Notes under the pieces: model-generated | Seen by the model: the letters and a program-made list of their open reading frames with translations, nothing else | What the model was told of the DNA's origin: nothing | Database searches by the model: none | Shown: piece after piece, positions 25,439 through 34,734 of the stretch | Layout of the letters: every line of letters begins with the position of its first letter | Position numbering within the stretch: the first letter of the stretch is position 1 | NCBI GenBank assembly: GCA_017963165.1 | Contig: JAGCTZ010000083.1 | Location: 1 to 64,000 of the forward strand | Direction: 5' to 3' | DNA length: 64,000 bases | Source: Treponema sp. | GTDB lineage: Bacteria > Spirochaetota > Spirochaetia > Treponematales > Treponemataceae | Made by a program: the position numbers and the translations under genes

Positions 25439-27102
25439 CAGATCGTCTCCAATGGTAAGCCGATTTTAATTTCCATGCCGTCATTCTGCGATGTAAAAAA
25501 CTCTATGGATCCGCCTATCAATTCCATACGCTCCTTCATTGAACGTAAACCAATATGTTCTTCGCTTCTTATTTTCTTATCCAGTTCTTTTGGATTACAG
25601 CCAATTCCATCATCAGTTATATAAATCAAAAGTGAGCCTTCATTCTTCTTCATAAAAATAGAAGCCTGTGTTGCGTAAGAATGCTTTTCTATATTTGTAA
25701 GCGCCTCCTGAATCACACGGAAAAGATTCTGCGTTTTTTCTTTTTCGAGCACAGGATATTCAAAACCTTCATCAACTTTAAAAACACAAGGAATATGTGT
25801 ACGAGCACTGAACTGCTGAACAAGAGAATTAATTATGGAGATTAATTCTAATTTAGAAGAATCACCGTCTGAATGACTCGCAAGTTCTGCCGGTGTAAGA
25901 TTGTAACAGATATTACGAAGTTTGATTATACAGTCAGTAGCAAGGTCTGCAATTTTTGTCTGCTTTTGTTTTGAACCTTCATCAACAACAAGATTTTCTG
26001 TTTCAAGTCTTAGCACGCGGATATCCTGAACAACAGAATCGTGAATATCACGACTGATTTTTGCACGCTCCTTTTCCTGAATATCAAAAATCATTTTGTT
26101 TCGTTCCTTAAGCGCAGCAACTTTAGATTTTGATTTTTTGCTTTTCTGAATTATAAGCACAATTAAAGTTACTGCCGCAAAAATAAAACAGACTATCTCA
26201 AGAATCTGTAAAGCAAGTTGAAGAGGTTTTTCTTTTTTGAATAACGGAAATAAACCAAACTCATACCGTTTATCAAGACGAAGTGCATTTTTCTTTGCAG
26301 ACCAGAAATCATCATATTTTATACGCTTTTCGGTTATACAGTCAAAAAGCCACCATGAGGTTGTATCTTTATCGCAAATCAAAAGTATGTAATCTGTGCT
26401 TTGAAAAACTCCTTCCCAGATATGATTAAAAATTACAGATCTATTTTTATTCGTACTGTGGTTATAATCATAAAAAGAAATAAAAGAATTTTCTGCAGTA
26501 CTTTGAACCTCTTCAAATAAATAAGAACCTTCTGAATCTTCAATTTTATAAAGGGCATTATAGTCGCAATAATTTTCTATAGAGATATCATGCAAAAGCC
26601 ATACGCCTGTTTTATTTACGGCAAGATGCCCTTCTCCAATTTCCATTTCCTCATGTGATATAGATACATAAAGGTTATCAGAATCATAAGACTGAGCTGC
26701 TGTGTAAAGGCCCTGCGAATCTTTTTCTGTTGTATCAGCATCGGCCCAGGCAGAAACAAAATAAAACTTACTTGATAAAGGACTGTAAACAAGACTCGTA
26801 ATTGAATTACTGGAAACTGTAGTTTTATCCCAGATTGGTCTGATTTTATTATCAACATTATATTTGCCTGCAAAAAAGCACCACACTACAGAATGTCCGC
26901 CGTCAGTATCATTTGCAGCCATTAAAAAAAGTGAATTATCTTCATTTCCTGCACAATGTAAAACATCAGTTTTTAATAATACATTTTTCTGAGTAATCCA
27001 ACTTTCCTTATATTCTTCGACTTCGACCGGTGTAAGTGAAAAAAGAGTCGTACATACAAAAAGAAAAAACGCTGCAATAAAAATATACCTTCTGTAAATC
27101 AT
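25438..27102 (-). CDS. NarX/DegS-type sensor histidine kinase with periplasmic sensor
   Basis: This 554-residue protein is read from ATG 27102, which opens a signal/anchor (YIFIAAFFLFVCTTLFSL); a TTG six codons earlier is in frame. A roughly 270-residue periplasmic domain of unknown fold contains blade-like repeats with W and DxD. A membrane helix (about 300-325) and short coiled coil follow. Then comes HisKA_3 with phospho-His in KISRDIHDSVVQDI and a HATPase with YITDDGIGCN and GLRSMKERMELIGGS. It is paired with the adjacent response regulator. TATTAT lies 6 bp before the ATG. Confidence 0.92.
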   Translation of the reverse strand: MIYRRYIFIAAFFLFVCTTLFSLTPVEVEEYKESWITQKNVLLKTDVLHCAGNEDNSLFLMAANDTDGGHSVVWCFFAGKYNVDNKIRPIWDKTTVSSNSITSLVYSPLSSKFYFVSAWADADTTEKDSQGLYTAAQSYDSDNLYVSISHEEMEIGEGHLAVNKTGVWLLHDISIENYCDYNALYKIEDSEGSYLFEEVQSTAENSFISFYDYNHSTNKNRSVIFNHIWEGVFQSTDYILLICDKDTTSWWLFDCITEKRIKYDDFWSAKKNALRLDKRYEFGLFPLFKKEKPLQLALQILEIVCFIFAAVTLIVLIIQKSKKSKSKVAALKERNKMIFDIQEKERAKISRDIHDSVVQDIRVLRLETENLVVDEGSKQKQTKIADLATDCIIKLRNICYNLTPAELASHSDGDSSKLELISIINSLVQQFSARTHIPCVFKVDEGFEYPVLEKEKTQNLFRVIQEALTNIEKHSYATQASIFMKKNEGSLLIYITDDGIGCNPKELDKKIRSEEHIGLRSMKERMELIGGSIEFFTSQNDGMEIKIGLPLETI

Positions 27103-27139
27103 ACAAATATAATACTTCAAAATCCTCTAATGCGATAGA

Positions 27140-27183
27140 GAGTTAAACTCACAAAATTATCCGGAAAATTGTGAGTTCAACTC
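27140..27183. promoter_or_regulatory. 44-bp palindrome between kinase and glycanase genes, candidate operator
   Basis: GAGTTAAACTCACAA (27140-27154) is repeated inverted as TTGTGAGTTCAACTC (27169-27183), with one mismatch in the outer arm. Each arm contains its own small dyad (GAGTTnAACTC). It sits 38 bp from the kinase start and 55 bp from the glycanase start. Location and symmetry suit dimeric response-regulator binding; no T-tract suggests it is not a terminator. Confidence 0.7.
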
Positions 27184-27237
27184 TGTATCTTTTCTTTTAC
27201 ATCAGGGCGATAATTACGCTAAAGGAGATTTATTGAA

Positions 27238-29316
27238 ATGAAAAAATTATTGTGTATTCTGATTTTTACCTGCCTTGCATGTTTTGCCTTTACGCAGAAT
27301 GCAAAGCCGTATGTTGTTGATTTATCAGGCTTTCCCTATGCAAACAATGAAAGAACTGCAATCTACAATACAGCAACAAAAACAATAACAATTAAACAGA
27401 ATCAGCCGGGTACAGAAAACGGTTTATACCTTAATCTTAATTATCTTGATATAAGCAATTACAACATTATCAGATTTCAATATAAAGTTCCGACAGATTA
27501 CGGCTTTTATTTTATATTGCATTATGACGGCATGAACGATCTTGCCTGGAACGAATATACAACCTACTGTCCAAGTTATCTTACCGAAATAATAATTCCA
27601 ACCAGACAGGGAAAGAAATGGCTAAAAGGAATTGAGTTAAGAAATCTCTGGAATATTGAGTATCAGCAGATTGTACTGGAATCAATTACTCTAGAAAAAG
27701 TTGCAAACCCTAAGAAAACAGATGTTTTTGCAAGTAATGAATCTCCAGTAATTGATTCAGCACGATACGGAACTCTTGACGATGAACTTACAGCCTGGGA
27801 TTTTGTTTCTGAGCTTGGAGCAGGCTTTCAGTATATGTGTTTTACATGCGGAACGAACACTCTGGATTGTGGAATGGATATTTACAGCTGGACAGGTTTT
27901 TCAAAGCCTACAAAAGAGCAGATTTTGTTTCTAAAAGATAAAGGCTTTGAAACAATAAGGCTTCAAACAAATCCTGGGCTGGGACATATTCTTGATGAAA
28001 ACTACACCATAGATCCAAGGTATATCAAAGAAATTAAACAAGTGATTGACTGGTGCATAGAAGAAGATTTGTATGTAATTCTCTGCGGTGCATTTGCAGA
28101 AGAGACCGGCGATGATGAATTCCAAAGAAGAATTGCAATTGGAGACAAACATTTTGCCAATTACTATGTAAATGAAAAAAACAAGAACGAATCTAAAAAA
28201 TTTATTGAAGCAATGTGGCGACAGTATGCTCAGGCTTTTAACAATTCTTATGACGAACATTTAATTTTTGAAACTTTAAATGAACCTGTAGATATGCTGC
28301 ATGATCATGCCTGGCAGCCACAGAATAATTGTGCTGAGTGTAAAAACGCTTTTGCAATATTAAATGAATATAATCAGCTTATAGTTGATACGATCCGTGC
28401 TACAGGCGGAAACAATGCAAATCGTTTTATAATGATAGAAGGATTGGGTGCAAGATGGCAGTGTATTACATCTAATCTTTTTAAACTCCCAAAAGATAAA
28501 GCAAAGGACAAACTGATTCCAACTTATCATCATTACCCCATGGGCGGTTCCGAAGAATACTCTAACAGATATTATACAGACGGCATAAAAGAGCAAATCC
28601 TGGAGGCATTTGCCGCTTTGGACAAAAAATATTTTTCTAAGCATATTCCAGTTTACCTTGGAGAAACAAGTCAAAGCCGTCATACTCCAATTCTGGAACG
28701 CATAAAAATGATGAAAGATATAATGGCAGAAGTTACAAAATCTGGACGTTCCTGTGCTGCCTGCTTCCATAGTGACGGAGATTTTACAGGATACTCAAGC
28801 TACTTCTTCGGTTATTATGACTGTTGGAAACTTACCTGGTACGATGAAGAATTTGTCGACACATTTCTTTATGGCGCCTGGGGTCAGGAGTATGAGTTGA
28901 ATCAGGATTTTATAAAAAAGAATACAGTAAAAATTGAAAGTATTGTAGGTAAGAATCTGCTTGACGCACCTGTAGAAATTAAAAACTGGGAAGGTTATAG
29001 AATAAAATCATCAACATTCTATGGCTCAACTCCGGCAAAATATAAGCTTGTAATTGAACTGGAGAAAACCGGCTCGGAACCGATTCTTGAGCTTGCGTAT
29101 AATGATCTTAACTCTGTCTGGCATAACGGTGCTAATACAACATTATTGCAAAACCTTAAGGTCAAAGGCGGAACTTATGAAGGAAACATAAAAGTAAAAG
29201 CCGATACCGTCGAGATTACAATAAACGAAAAGCTCGCAAATGTTCTTGCAAATTGTGATTCCGTTTACCTCAACGGTACAAACATTCTTGTAAAATCGGT
29301 AAAGGTAATGGAATAG
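27238..29316 (+). CDS. Secreted glycoside hydrolase family 5 (cellulase-type)
   Basis: This 692-residue protein has a signal peptide (to FTQN) and an N-terminal beta-rich domain (about 22-165) that looks like a carbohydrate-binding or galactose-binding-like module. A GH5 barrel (about 185-550) follows, with acid/base Glu349 in FETLNEP and nucleophile Glu476 in VYLGETSQ. A C-terminal beta domain (about 575-692) is CBM-like. GH5 enzymes cut beta-1,4-glucans, mannans or related chains by a retaining mechanism; the substrate is not readable. It is divergent from a two-component system that probably controls it. Confidence 0.9.
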   Translation: MKKLLCILIFTCLACFAFTQNAKPYVVDLSGFPYANNERTAIYNTATKTITIKQNQPGTENGLYLNLNYLDISNYNIIRFQYKVPTDYGFYFILHYDGMNDLAWNEYTTYCPSYLTEIIIPTRQGKKWLKGIELRNLWNIEYQQIVLESITLEKVANPKKTDVFASNESPVIDSARYGTLDDELTAWDFVSELGAGFQYMCFTCGTNTLDCGMDIYSWTGFSKPTKEQILFLKDKGFETIRLQTNPGLGHILDENYTIDPRYIKEIKQVIDWCIEEDLYVILCGAFAEETGDDEFQRRIAIGDKHFANYYVNEKNKNESKKFIEAMWRQYAQAFNNSYDEHLIFETLNEPVDMLHDHAWQPQNNCAECKNAFAILNEYNQLIVDTIRATGGNNANRFIMIEGLGARWQCITSNLFKLPKDKAKDKLIPTYHHYPMGGSEEYSNRYYTDGIKEQILEAFAALDKKYFSKHIPVYLGETSQSRHTPILERIKMMKDIMAEVTKSGRSCAACFHSDGDFTGYSSYFFGYYDCWKLTWYDEEFVDTFLYGAWGQEYELNQDFIKKNTVKIESIVGKNLLDAPVEIKNWEGYRIKSSTFYGSTPAKYKLVIELEKTGSEPILELAYNDLNSVWHNGANTTLLQNLKVKGGTYEGNIKVKADTVEITINEKLANVLANCDSVYLNGTNILVKSVKVME

Positions 29317-29317
29317 A

Positions 29318-29345
29318 GATTCCCCGGTCAAGCCGGGGAATGACA
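29318..29345 (+). repeat. GATTCCCC..GGGGAATGACA-type dispersed palindrome
   Basis: ATTCCCCGG (29319-29327), loop TCAAG and CCGGGGAAT (29333-29341) are followed by GACA. It belongs to the same family as three copies at 57787-57886. It lies 2 bp after the glycanase stop codon and could form a terminator stem, though the T-run is 23 bp further on. Confidence 0.75.
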
Positions 29346-29404
29346 CACGAGATTGTTGAGTATTTTTTTTTAGAACAATCTGCTGATTACATCATTAAAA
29401 ATAC

Positions 29405-30574
29405 TTAAATCAAACTATCCCAGTCATGCCAGCTGACATATTGAATGCCGTTTATGGTGCAGGTAATATCACCAAGGTAAAAAACTGTACCGCGGCAGTT
29501 GGCATCAGAGCGGAGGGAAACATATTTTCGTGTGTTGGCGGAAAGTTTTTGCTCGGTGTCGGAGTTGCTTTTAATTTCAATTGCGTACGTATGCTTCCAA
29601 TCAGCAATTGTATCAACCTCAAAACCTTTTGCATCGCGGAAGAATGTAAGTTCTGATTTCTTTCCATTATTAAAGCGTGATTTTAACAGCTCTGTTACGG
29701 CAAATGTTTCTACAACAGCTCCTTTATATGGACTTAAAAGCAAATCCTCCTTTGATTCAATGCGTAGAAGATGACACAAAAGACCTGTGTCTGTAAAATA
29801 AAGTTTTGGAGTTTTTACGATAGATCGCCCAAGATTGTTGGTATCTGGTTCAAGAAAATGAATGATAAAAGAAGATTCAAGAATCGAAAGCCATTGTTTT
29901 ACAGTAGGTGCAGAGACTCCAAGATTTTTTGATATACTTTCCATTGAAAGCAGTTGTCCAGAATAAAGAGCACATATCTGTATAAATTTTTTAAAGGTCA
30001 AAATATTTGCAGCGGTTATATGTTCTTTTACATCAAGATCAAGACAGGTATCTATATAGCTTTCAAACCAATCATCAGGAATAAAATGTTTTTCACTGTC
30101 ATAGAGAGGCGGGTAAAATCCCTTAAAAATCAAATCATAAGGATTCTGAGGAACAAGCTTTGATTCTTTCAATTCACTTAAAGAAAACGGAAGCAAACGT
30201 AAAAAAGAAGCACGTCCTGCTAAAGAATCAGACATATTCTCTTTTAGTTTGAACTGACTTGAGCCGGTAAGAATGTATTTTCCAGGTTCATGTTTATTAC
30301 TGTCTACAAATAATTTTATTGCGTCAAAAATTTCAGGTACTTTTTGTGCTTCATCGATAATCGCGCCCTGGGGGAAAGCATCGAGAAAATCCTTTGGATT
30401 TGATGCTGCCAGAGCACGAAGGTTCTTATCATCAAGAGTAACATACTTTTTGTCAGGAAAAGTCATTTTTGCCAGCGTAGTTTTTCCACTTTGACGAGGG
30501 CCCGTTATTCCAATTACAGGAAATTGACCTGCAAGCCGCAAAAGAGCATCTTTTGCCTTTCTTGAAATACTCAT
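29405..30574 (-). CDS. AAA_14/DUF4143 ATPase
   Basis: This 389-residue protein has P-loop ITGPRQSGKTTLAKMTF (Walker A near residue 28), Walker B GAIIDEAQKVPE and sensor ILTGSSQF. The DUF4143 half (about 200-389) includes FYPPLYD-type and KLYFTDTGLLCHLL motifs and ends in a nuclease-like region AVVETFAVTELLK...FFRDAKGFEVDTIA...AIEIKSN. That region has the D..E-x-K spacing of a PD-(D/E)XK fold. These proteins are widespread, often strain-variable, and their role is uncertain. GGAGG precedes ATG 30574; four 23-bp direct repeats overlap its promoter. Confidence 0.9.
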   Translation of the reverse strand: MSISRKAKDALLRLAGQFPVIGITGPRQSGKTTLAKMTFPDKKYVTLDDKNLRALAASNPKDFLDAFPQGAIIDEAQKVPEIFDAIKLFVDSNKHEPGKYILTGSSQFKLKENMSDSLAGRASFLRLLPFSLSELKESKLVPQNPYDLIFKGFYPPLYDSEKHFIPDDWFESYIDTCLDLDVKEHITAANILTFKKFIQICALYSGQLLSMESISKNLGVSAPTVKQWLSILESSFIIHFLEPDTNNLGRSIVKTPKLYFTDTGLLCHLLRIESKEDLLLSPYKGAVVETFAVTELLKSRFNNGKKSELTFFRDAKGFEVDTIADWKHTYAIEIKSNSDTEQKLSANTRKYVSLRSDANCRGTVFYLGDITCTINGIQYVSWHDWDSLI

Positions 30575-30597
30575 CTTTGACCTCCAGTATACAATTG

Positions 30598-30688
30598 GTA
30601 ATTATCCAAAGTGTAACATGGTAAAAATCCAAAGTCAAGAGTAGTAATAATCTAAAGTCTAATATAGTAAAAACCTAAAGTCACACTG
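30598..30688 (-). repeat. Four 23-bp direct repeats (iteron-like) over the promoter of the AAA-DUF4143 gene
   Basis: Units begin at 30598, 30621, 30644 and 30667 and share GTAAnAATCYAAAGTS on the plus strand; the rest of each unit varies. On the minus strand a promoter TTGACT (30633-30638), 17-bp spacer and TACACT (30610-30615) is built out of units 1 and 2. This suggests a regulator bound on one DNA face (about 2.2 turns per unit), perhaps autoregulation. Confidence 0.85.
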
Positions 30689-30704
30689 GCAAATGTATAT
30701 AAAC

Positions 30705-32381
30705 CTAGAACAATCCGCTGATTACACCATTGTCATCTACGTCAATGTCCAGGGCGGCTGGGGCTTTTGGGAGACCTGGCATTGTCATGATGTCACCGGC
30801 TAAGGCGACAACGAAACCGGCTCCGGCATAAAGCTGAACATCACGAACAGGGAAAATAAAGTCGCGTGGCGCACCAATAAGCTTTGGATCATGCGAAATA
30901 GAATTCTGAGTCTTTGCAATACAAACAGGAAGCTTTCCGTAACCGTTTTCTTCGAATGACTTGAGCTTTTTAAGGGCTGCGCTGTCAAATTCAACATCGC
31001 GGGCGCGGTAAATTTCGGTTGCAATCTTACGGATTTTATCTGCAAGCGGAAGCTCCAATTCATACAACGGATGATAATTTGCCTTACCACTGTCTGCAAT
31101 TTCGCTTACGGCACGGGCAAGCTCTTCTGCACCTTCGCCGCCTTTACCCCAGCCTTCGCTGAGTACGGCTTTTGAACCAACGCCTTCGCAAAGCTTTTCG
31201 AGTAATGCAATTTCTTCGTCTGTATCTGTAATGAACTTGTTTACTGCAACAACAGCAGGAAGTCCAAACTTAGCAATATTTTCAATATGAGTTTTAAGAT
31301 TTTCAAAGCCTTTTTCAAGAGCAGCACAATCAGGTTTGCTCAAATCCGGCTTTGCAACACCACCATGCATTTTAAGCGCACGGATTGTAGCAACAATAAC
31401 AACTGCCGAAGGTTTTAAGCCGGCAGCACGACATTTAATATCAAGGAACTTTTCTGCACCAAGGTCAGCTGCAAAACCTGCTTCGGTAACAACATAGTCG
31501 CCGCTTGCAAGAGCACACAAGGTTGCATTTACACTGTTACAGCCGTGAGCAATATTTGCAAAAGGACCACCGTGGACAAATGCAGGATTCTTTTCCAAAG
31601 TCTGAACAAGGTTTGGTTTTATTACATCTTTAAGCAAAGCCGCAACAGCACCAGTACATTTAAGCTGGCCAAAAGTAACGTTTTCTTTCGCATAATTCTG
31701 ACCAATTACAATGCGGTCAATTCGTTCTTTAAGCTCGCTGATTGTACGTGAAAGACAAACAATTGCCATAATCTCAGAAGCAACAGCAATTGTAAAATGA
31801 TCTTCGCGAGGTACACCCTGAAGACGACCGCCAAGACCAATCGTAATATTACGGAGTGCACGGTCGTTTAAGTCAACACAGCGCTTCCAGCTAATTGTGC
31901 GCGGGTCAATGTTCAATTCATTTCCCTGCTGCAGATGATTATCAATTAAAGCGGCAATCAGGTTGTTTGCAATAGAAATTGCGTGAATATCACCTGTAAA
32001 ATGAAGGTTGATGTCTTCCATTGGAACAATCTGTGCATAGCCGCCACCGCAGGCGCCGCCCTTTACACCAAAACATGGACCAAGGCTAGGCTCACGCAAA
32101 GCAACAACAGTCTTTTTTCCAATGCGGTTAAGTCCGTCGGCAAGACCAATAGAAACAGTAGATTTTCCTTCGCCGGCAGGAGTTGGAGTTACGGCAGTAA
32201 CAAGAATGAGTTTTCCTGGTTTGCCTGCAGCTTTTTCCTGAAGCACGCGCAGCTCGTCAAATGTAAGCTTTGCCTTATAAGGACCATAAAGCTCAAGCTT
32301 ATCGGCAGGAATACCAATTTTAGCGGCAACCTCTGTTACCGGCACCATTACATTTTTCTGGGCAATTTCTATATCTGTCAT
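30705..32381 (-). CDS. fhs: Formate-tetrahydrofolate ligase
   Basis: This 558-residue protein is the full family length. It has the ATP loop TPTPAGEGKSTVSIGLADG, LREPSLGPCFGVKGGA, TGDIHAI and the C-terminal GDIMTMPGLPKAPAALDID. It joins formate to tetrahydrofolate using ATP, feeding one-carbon units into purine synthesis or, in acetogenic treponemes, the Wood-Ljungdahl route. No other pathway genes are in the window. It overlaps the preceding signalling gene by 4 bp (ATGA), an unusual partner. Confidence 0.97.
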   Translation of the reverse strand: MTDIEIAQKNVMVPVTEVAAKIGIPADKLELYGPYKAKLTFDELRVLQEKAAGKPGKLILVTAVTPTPAGEGKSTVSIGLADGLNRIGKKTVVALREPSLGPCFGVKGGACGGGYAQIVPMEDINLHFTGDIHAISIANNLIAALIDNHLQQGNELNIDPRTISWKRCVDLNDRALRNITIGLGGRLQGVPREDHFTIAVASEIMAIVCLSRTISELKERIDRIVIGQNYAKENVTFGQLKCTGAVAALLKDVIKPNLVQTLEKNPAFVHGGPFANIAHGCNSVNATLCALASGDYVVTEAGFAADLGAEKFLDIKCRAAGLKPSAVVIVATIRALKMHGGVAKPDLSKPDCAALEKGFENLKTHIENIAKFGLPAVVAVNKFITDTDEEIALLEKLCEGVGSKAVLSEGWGKGGEGAEELARAVSEIADSGKANYHPLYELELPLADKIRKIATEIYRARDVEFDSAALKKLKSFEENGYGKLPVCIAKTQNSISHDPKLIGAPRDFIFPVRDVQLYAGAGFVVALAGDIMTMPGLPKAPAALDIDVDDNGVISGLF

Positions 32382-33703
32382 ACTCTACCCTCCAGTCTAT
32401 TCTTCAAATCCTTTATTTCTGCAGACAACTCTACAGTGCGATTATTCTGTCTTACAACACGCTGAGCCAGAAGTTTAGAAAGGAAAATACCATAGTGCGG
32501 ATTTTTACGAATCAAATTGAGGAACGAAACCTTTGGAATACGAATCAATTTTCCTTCGCCGGCAGAAAGAATTGTAGCAGAACGGCGGTCATTCAAAAGG
32601 AATGCCATTTCTCCAATGAACATATCATCAGGAGTAAGAACAGAAACAAGTTTACCGTCTGCGTAAACACCGTAGCGGCCCGAAACAATAAAGAACAAAT
32701 CGTTACTAGGTTCATCCTGCTTAAATACAATCTGATGTCTCTTGTATTCAATAGTAGCAAAAGGAACCATAATTCCAGGAACGCTGTTTGCCATATCGCG
32801 GACATTTGTTATTTCAAAAGAAACAGCATTTCCTTTTTCGTTATAATGAAGTGCAGAAACAAGCCCGCGCGAAAGTCCAATTCCACGACCATGTTCAAGC
32901 TCAAAATCAGGAACATCACCGGAAACCATACGACTCTTCCAGTCAAAACCGTCACCTTCATCTTCAATAGAAAAATGAGATTTATCCTTGCCGATGAAAT
33001 AAGAAATCTTGATTTTTTTATCTTTGTTTTCCGGCAGGTTTCGTTTATATTCAAGAAGCTCAAGCATATTCTTGCCCGACTTCATCCATTCAGTTTTTTC
33101 TTCCCAGGAAATATTACAGTTACCATGCTCAAGAGCATTAGTCAAAAGCTCCATCAAAGCAGTCTGAAGAGCATAACGACCTTCATCATCAATACGGTTA
33201 GAACAGTAAAGATAATTTACAAGGAAACTAGTATAAAGACGGATATCAAGCGGATCATTATCACAGATAAAGCTGCCTTTTTCCTGACCACCCATTCTAT
33301 CCTGAATACCGCGGTTAAAAAGGAATTTCTGATTACTCCACAAAATGCGAAGCAGACGTTCAAAATTTTCCTTAAAAGTATAAAGAGTAAGAACAATAAT
33401 AATGTTAGGGTCTTTTTTATCTTCAATTTCCTGCATCATAGCAGGATTAGGAACAACAGCAATAATTCCACCATTATGAAGCCAAGGGTCGGCATGAATA
33501 GCCGCAAGAATACGGTTAGAATCCATATCCTTAGAAGTGTAATCAAGAACTTTTATTTCGGGAAGTTCATAATCAATAATGCTTAACGCTTCATCAGTGT
33601 CGGGACAGAAAATAGCATCAAAGTTTTCTGCAAATTTGTCTGTCGCATTTTTAACAGTAGTAACAACATCCTTGCTGGTCGAAGCTACCAGAATTTTCTT
33701 CAT
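32378..33703 (-). CDS. Receiver-like / HATPase / cyclic-nucleotide-binding signalling protein
   Basis: This 441-residue protein has three parts. Residues 1-120 form a receiver-like domain (KKILVASTSKDVVTTVKNA, KVLDYTSKDM). Residues about 150-300 are an anti-sigma-type HATPase (LMELLTNALEHGN, FSIEDEGDGFDW, GRGIGLSRGLV). The C-terminal domain is cNMP-binding (about 310-420: FKQDEPSNDLFFIVSGRYGVY, FIGEMAFLLNDRRSATI). The usual acidic pocket of the receiver is not obvious, so it may not be phosphorylated. The combination suggests integration of a cyclic-nucleotide signal with ATP-dependent partner switching. It is co-translated with fhs. Confidence 0.85.
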   Translation of the reverse strand: MKKILVASTSKDVVTTVKNATDKFAENFDAIFCPDTDEALSIIDYELPEIKVLDYTSKDMDSNRILAAIHADPWLHNGGIIAVVPNPAMMQEIEDKKDPNIIIVLTLYTFKENFERLLRILWSNQKFLFNRGIQDRMGGQEKGSFICDNDPLDIRLYTSFLVNYLYCSNRIDDEGRYALQTALMELLTNALEHGNCNISWEEKTEWMKSGKNMLELLEYKRNLPENKDKKIKISYFIGKDKSHFSIEDEGDGFDWKSRMVSGDVPDFELEHGRGIGLSRGLVSALHYNEKGNAVSFEITNVRDMANSVPGIMVPFATIEYKRHQIVFKQDEPSNDLFFIVSGRYGVYADGKLVSVLTPDDMFIGEMAFLLNDRRSATILSAGEGKLIRIPKVSFLNLIRKNPHYGIFLSKLLAQRVVRQNNRTVELSAEIKDLKNRLEGRV

Positions 33704-33738
33704 ATAACTTTTCTCCTAAGTAATTAAGAAATTTAATA

Positions 33739-33812
33739 TGATTCCGATGCGACTCGAACGCACTACCTGTTGCTTAGGAGGCAACCGCTCTATCCAGATG
33801 AGCTACGGAACC
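33739..33812 (-). tRNA. tRNA-Arg (anticodon CCU)
   Basis: This 74-nt cloverleaf on the minus strand has acceptor GGTTCCG/CGGAATC, anticodon stem GTTGC/GCAAC with loop CTCCTAA (anticodon CCT), and T-loop GTTCGAGTC. CCA is not encoded. A TACAAT (33822-33827) with a dyad CTGTCGGTGCCGGACAG just upstream could be its promoter region. Confidence 0.95.
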
Positions 33813-33847
33813 GAAATATTTATTGTACTGTCCGGCACCGACAGATT

Positions 33848-34675
33848 TTAACACCTGTACCATACACCAGGCTTTGCAAATTTCCTGAATCCATCAAGTT
33901 CTGGATTCACTTCTTCTGCTCTTCCGTTGTAGTGACACAGATAAGTCATTGCCTTAATTTCTGCAGGCAAAGTTTTTAGCTGTGCATAAGAAGCATGAAC
34001 ACCCTCGCCGTATCCCGAAATATCACAGTCATGAAAAATTACTTTTACAGGATAATGCTCAATAAGATAATTAAGCTGGTCGGGATTAAATTGTGTATCG
34101 CAAGGATAAAGCACCTTGTCATCTATTAAAAGACCATAAGAAATCTGAAAAATTGAAGGATCGTGGCAGGTAACATGCTTAGTTCTAAACAGCTTAACGT
34201 TTATACTGCCAACATTAGCCTCGTACATTTCAAAAGGCTCTGTCAAAATCTGCTGCGGTTTAATTTGAACAAAATAATCATCAAGAGTAAGCGTTCCTTC
34301 TTCGTTTACCTTAAGACCGCCCTTCAAAGATTCATCCCACAAAAGCTGTTTGAATTCGTCTGTAATAACAAGATTACCTTTCTGCTTTTTTACATAACGG
34401 TCGACAAGTGCAAGCTCTTCTACACCGCCAATATGGTCGGCATGAGGATGAGTTAAAAGAATATTATCGATTTTAGCAAGATCAAGGTTATATTTTTTCT
34501 CTAGTGCATAAGGACATAAAGTTCCACAATCGATAAGAAGATGATCCTCTCCCTTTACGACAAGAACGTTTGTCTGAAAATATCTTTTTGAAAAAGCACT
34601 GCCAGTCCCAACAAAAAAAACGGAAAGTCTTCCGCTGTTAGTAAGTTCCAAAGCAGAATTAGTATCAAAGTTCAT
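33848..34675 (-). CDS. Metallo-beta-lactamase-fold hydrolase
   Basis: This 275-residue protein has the metal motif THPHADHIGG with earlier LLIDCGT, later KHVTCHD, PCDTQFN and the closing HDCDISG...LCHYNGR. The arrangement resembles the RNase Z/phosphonate hydrolase branch of MBL proteins, but the exocite of RNase Z is absent, so the substrate is unknown. A near-consensus promoter ends 7 bp before ATG 34675 without a Shine-Dalgarno, the clearest case for a leaderless mRNA in the window. Confidence 0.85.
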   Translation of the reverse strand: MNFDTNSALELTNSGRLSVFFVGTGSAFSKRYFQTNVLVVKGEDHLLIDCGTLCPYALEKKYNLDLAKIDNILLTHPHADHIGGVEELALVDRYVKKQKGNLVITDEFKQLLWDESLKGGLKVNEEGTLTLDDYFVQIKPQQILTEPFEMYEANVGSINVKLFRTKHVTCHDPSIFQISYGLLIDDKVLYPCDTQFNPDQLNYLIEHYPVKVIFHDCDISGYGEGVHASYAQLKTLPAEIKAMTYLCHYNGRAEEVNPELDGFRKFAKPGVWYRC

Positions 34676-34682
34676 TTCGTTA

Positions 34683-34711
34683 ATTATACCACATTTTTTT
34701 AAATTTGTCAG
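34683..34711 (-). promoter_or_regulatory. Promoter of the MBL hydrolase gene (leaderless type)
   Basis: On the minus strand CTGACA (34706-34711), exactly 17 bp, then TATAAT (34683-34688) and 7 bp to the ATG. Confidence 0.85.
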
Positions 34712-34734
34712 TAATTATGTGGTTCGAACAACTT

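Noticed and set aside
32495..33586. 363-codon plus-strand frame
   Set aside because: It is antisense to the intact receiver/HATPase/cNMP gene, which has clear domains; the peptide is of unlikely composition.
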